Shown here: piece after piece, positions 61,318 through 64,000 of the stretch | Numbering within the stretch: position 1 is the first letter of the stretch | Layout: every line of letters starts with the position of its first letter | Assembly (NCBI GenBank): GCA_024138025.1 | Contig: JAMXBD010001392.1 | Coordinates: 1 to 64,000 of the forward strand | Direction: 5' to 3' | Source: Combretum micranthum | Taxonomy: Eukaryota; Streptophyta; Magnoliopsida; Myrtales; Combretaceae | DNA length: 64,000 nt | The notes under the pieces: generated by a model | What the model saw: only the letters and a program-made list of their open reading frames with translations | Told to the model about the DNA's origin: nothing | Databases searched by the model: none | Position numbers and translations under genes: made by a program

Positions 61318-61712
61318 GACATATGGAATATAATGATGAACATAGGAGAAAACATAAAAGGTTGTAGGCATAATTAGACTCAAGAAAGTGGATCAAAAGA
61401 CTATCCGTGCAAATTTTATTTTGTATATCTGATAACAAAACTCAGATACCAGTGTAAAAGCTGTATGATGGAATCTTGTAAAATATGCCTAGAACAAAGA
61501 AATGAAAGGTTTCTAGTCAATTAAAGTTCTCAACAAGATGCAATAGGAGAAAGAATAATGATGATTGACAATAAGATAGATAGGATAGAAGAAGAACTAC
61601 AATGCATAAAAGAAAGGATAACAATTTTAGAAAAAGGAAAGGTAAAGAATAATATGAACAAATGAATAATAATAAGAGAAGAAGGAGATGGCCATGAAGA
61701 TACAAAAACTAT
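61318..61712 (+). other. Pararetrovirus capsid-protease spacer, decayed
   Basis: Lysine- and glutamate-rich broken frames. A frameshift between capsid (frame 1) and protease/RT (frame 3) must lie here. Confidence 0.55.
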
Positions 61713-62180
61713 ATGGGAGCAGCCAACACGTCTTTGGAAAGGATAAAAGATGAAAAGATCAAGGAGTTAAAGATGTCGAGTCCAGAAGAGAGACATATTA
61801 CAAAGTTTGTAGGTATATATATTAGGATAAGGTTATTCTTTAAGACACAAACTATAGAACTAGATGCATTAATATATACATGTAGTACTAGAAACATGAT
61901 AGATGAAAGGATATCACCTGTAGATGAAGTAGATCAAATTGATATATGTAGAATTAGTTCAGATATTCATGTAAATAAAACAAAGGAATGTAGGTGTATA
62001 AAGAAACATAGAGTAAGTTTTTTCACAAGAGAAAAATGGATTGTACCTATGCATAGTGGAATGATATAATTATAGAATTTTGGTAGTTCAAAAATTAGAT
62101 GTATAATAGGAGTAGATTTTCTTTTAAGTAATCACCATTGTATCTTGATCATTAGATATATTGTAAATATTTTAGGACAT
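61713..62180 (+). pseudogene. Pararetrovirus aspartic protease remnant
   Basis: The open frame at 61713-62069 includes IELDALIYTCSTRNMID, aligned with the retropepsin active-site region. The catalytic Asp-Thr-Gly is not conserved here (Tyr-Thr-Cys). Downstream, IIGVDFLLSN resembles the second conserved I-[IL]-G-x-[DN]-[FW]-[LI] motif. The protease would have cut the polyprotein; this copy has lost its catalytic residue. Confidence 0.7.
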
Positions 62181-62559
62181 TTAGCCATAGTATGTCAAAA
62201 TTATTTAGAAAATACAGAACTAGATATTAGATTGTTGCAAAGGCGTAATAAAAAGGATTACGAATGCCAAAGGTTAGGAGAATGTCAAGGAAAGGAAAAT
62301 GGTTAACAAGAGATAGAAGAAAATTCAAAGGAATCTGAAGAATTAAAAGAATTCTTAGAAGAAGAAATTGAATGGAAAGAAATAGAAATAAATAAAGGAA
62401 AAATGGGAAAATGGGAAAATGTATACAGGATTTTGGAAAATCCATGTTTAGAAACAGATTACCAAGATCTTGATCAAATCATTGGTAGCCTGGAGAAAGA
62501 AGAAATTTTTGGAGAAAACCCAACAAGGTTTTGAGAAAGGAATAAGATAGTATGTAAAT

Positions 62560-63730
62560 TAGATATAATAAACCCTAGCTAAAGGACTTACTTTAGAGCA
62601 ATAGAGTGTGATAATTTAGATAGAGATGATTTTGAAATGCACACAAAGAAATTAATGAAATTAAGGGTCATAGAAAGGTTAGACAGTCAATACAAAAGTC
62701 TTGCATTCATTGTCAGAAAAAGGAGTGAAATAGCAAGAGGAAAATCAAGGATGGTAATAGATTATAGGAAATTGAATGAAAACACAAGGGATGATTCTTA
62801 TAATATTCCTAACAAAACTGAATTAGTTAACAAAATATAAAATTGTCACATATTCAGTAAATTTGATTGTACGTCAGGACTTTAGCAGGTAAAAATGGAT
62901 GAAGAGTCACAACCATGAACTGCCTTTACCTGTCCATAAGGACATTTTCAATAGAAAGTTATGCCATTTGGATTAAAAAATGCATCTTTAATTTTTCAAA
63001 GGAAAATAGATATAACTTTTCAAAATCTAAAGGATTTCACTGCAATATATATGGATGATGTTCTTGTTTTTTCCAAAAGCAAACATGAACACATAGGGCA
63101 TTTAAAGATTGTGCTTTTAGAATTTCAAAGATAGGGAATAGTAATAAGCACAAAAAAGGCGCAGTTTTTTAAAAGGAATATTGAATTTTTAGGAGTAGAA
63201 ATAGGAGAAGGAAAAATCAAACTACAAGAACATATAGTTAAAAAGGTGATAGAATTTCTTAGAAATAGGAGAAGGAAAAATCAAACTACAAGAACATATA
63301 GTTAAAAAGGTGATAGAATTTCTTGAACAAATGAAAAAAAAGCAATTACAAGCATTTTTAGGTTTACTAAATTATGCAAGACCTTTCATAAAAGATTTGA
63401 ATTTTTTAATATGACCTTTTGACAACAAGATTTCAAGTTTAAAAGTTTGTCCCAAGAAGATATAAAACAAATAAGGAAAATAAAGGAAAAAATCAAAAGG
63501 TTATCAAGGTTAAGATTACCCATAGACACAGACTTCTTGATAGTTGAAAGTGATAGATGTGATATGAGATATGGAGGAATTTTGTTAAGAAAACCTAATA
63601 AATATGCTGAAAGAAAAACCTGAAGAAATTTACAGGTATATAAGTGGAAAGTTTAAGGAAAAGAATTTACCAAGTATAGATAGAGAAATAATGGTTGTTA
63701 TAAATTGCTTAGATAATTTATATAGATTGT
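62560..63730 (+). pseudogene. Pararetrovirus reverse transcriptase and truncated RNase H
   Basis: RT motifs in order: RMVIDYRKLNENT (about 62750), KFDCTSGL (62857), MPFGLKNAS (62962), and the active-site IYMDDVLVFSKS with YMDD at 63048-63059. FLGVEIGEGKIKL follows at about 63187. Premature stops occur at several conserved positions between 62835 and 62935. A perfect 64-bp tandem duplication (63197-63324) shifts the frame before the thumb/connection segment (QAFLGLLNYARPF). RNase H keeps YRYISGKFKEKNLPSIDREI and is cut off by TA-rich repeat, missing its C-terminal end. Confidence 0.9.
63197..63324 (+). repeat. Perfect 64-bp tandem duplication inside RT
   Basis: 63197-63260 and 63261-63324 are identical (agaaataggagaagg ... 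atagaatttctt). 64 is not a multiple of three, so the duplication breaks the frame. Confidence 0.95.
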
Positions 63731-64000
63731 GTTATATATATATATATATATTTATGCAATATACATTATATATAAATCATACTTTATATATTCTATATAA
63801 ATTATACATATATATTATATGTAATCTACTCACTTTATTAATATTCTATATGTCATTTATATTTTAATATACATATGTATATGATTTGTTGTATTCGTAA
63901 TCATAATTTAACACATAGGTTACGTATCTATAGCCTATAGATTATTTATGTACATGTTTGTGTTATATATACATTTGTTATAGATATCTAATTTGTGTGT
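63731..64000. repeat. TA-rich repeat block right of the pararetrovirus
   Basis: Begins with (TA)n at about 63732 and continues as mixed TA-rich sequence to the window end, with words like those at 43.7-44.3 and 54.9-55.8 kb. Confidence 0.75.

Larger units (their letters stand above)
55851..63730 (+). mobile_element. Endogenous pararetrovirus (Caulimoviridae), nearly genome-length, defective
   Basis: An approximately 7.9-kb insert between two TA-rich blocks. From left to right: pregenomic promoter (56041-56170), poly(A) signal (56312), tRNA-Met primer site (56686-56697), coiled-coil region (57085-58880), movement protein remnant (about 58980-59256), capsid with zinc knuckle (to 61317), aspartic protease (about 61713-62180), RT with YMDD, and RNase H cut off at about 63730. 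There are no LTRs and no integrase. This order, the primer site position and the length are those of a caulimovirid genome. Integration in TA-rich DNA is known for endogenous florendoviruses and rice tungro-like sequences, but the genus is not fixed here. Stop codons throughout and the truncated RNase H make it non-functional. Confidence 0.92.

Noticed and set aside
63604..63867. Open frame at the right end as an independent small gene
   Set aside because: Its first half is the RNase H remnant in frame with the viral polyprotein and its second half is TA-rich repeat.

Overview
The window is plant nuclear DNA, almost certainly from a eudicot. It is AT-rich and gene-poor, with large introns, GT-AG splice sites, LTR retrotransposons, a hAT element, a CC-NB-LRR resistance gene, an R2R3-MYB gene of the GAMYB-like subgroup, a mitochondrial-type LpxK gene and a nuclear tRNA-Phe(GAA). 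The species cannot be named from the sequence.

Layout. 1-1.5 kb: part of a Ty3/gypsy-type LTR. 2.5-15.8 kb: a decayed CC-NB-LRR pseudogene split by a minus-strand Ty1/copia element (about 3.23-14.71 kb). The 3' LTR of that element is itself split by a minus-strand Ty3/gypsy element (about 3.91-10.0 kb). 16.8-20.5 kb: a possible large solo LTR with internal tandem repeats. 21.7-25.0 kb: a CC-NB-ARC-LRR gene, intact except for one frameshift. 28.6-29.9 kb: a non-autonomous hAT element with a perfect 8-bp target duplication. 30.8-34.9 kb (minus): a three-exon GAMYB-like MYB gene with a miR159-type site and one frameshift. 40.3 kb: a probable 68-residue protein gene. 44.3 kb: an inverted, truncated copy of the MYB first exon beside TA-rich repeats. 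47.0-50.6 kb: an eight-exon LpxK gene with two single-base frameshifts in exon 5. 51.3 kb (minus): tRNA-Phe. 52-54.2 kb: two candidate non-autonomous DNA elements. 55.85-63.73 kb: a nearly genome-length endogenous pararetrovirus (Caulimoviridae) embedded in TA-rich repeats. It keeps a pregenomic promoter, a poly(A) signal, a tRNA-Met primer site, and movement protein, capsid, protease, reverse transcriptase and partial RNase H, all broken by stop codons.

The three recognisable host protein genes work independently: pathogen sensing (CNL), transcription (MYB) and lipid A-type biosynthesis (LpxK). Each carries one or two apparent single-base losses, four in all. Assembly indel errors are therefore a serious alternative to pseudogenisation. 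The most notable content is the endogenous pararetrovirus with its TA-rich setting, and the three-level nest of transposon in transposon in resistance pseudogene.
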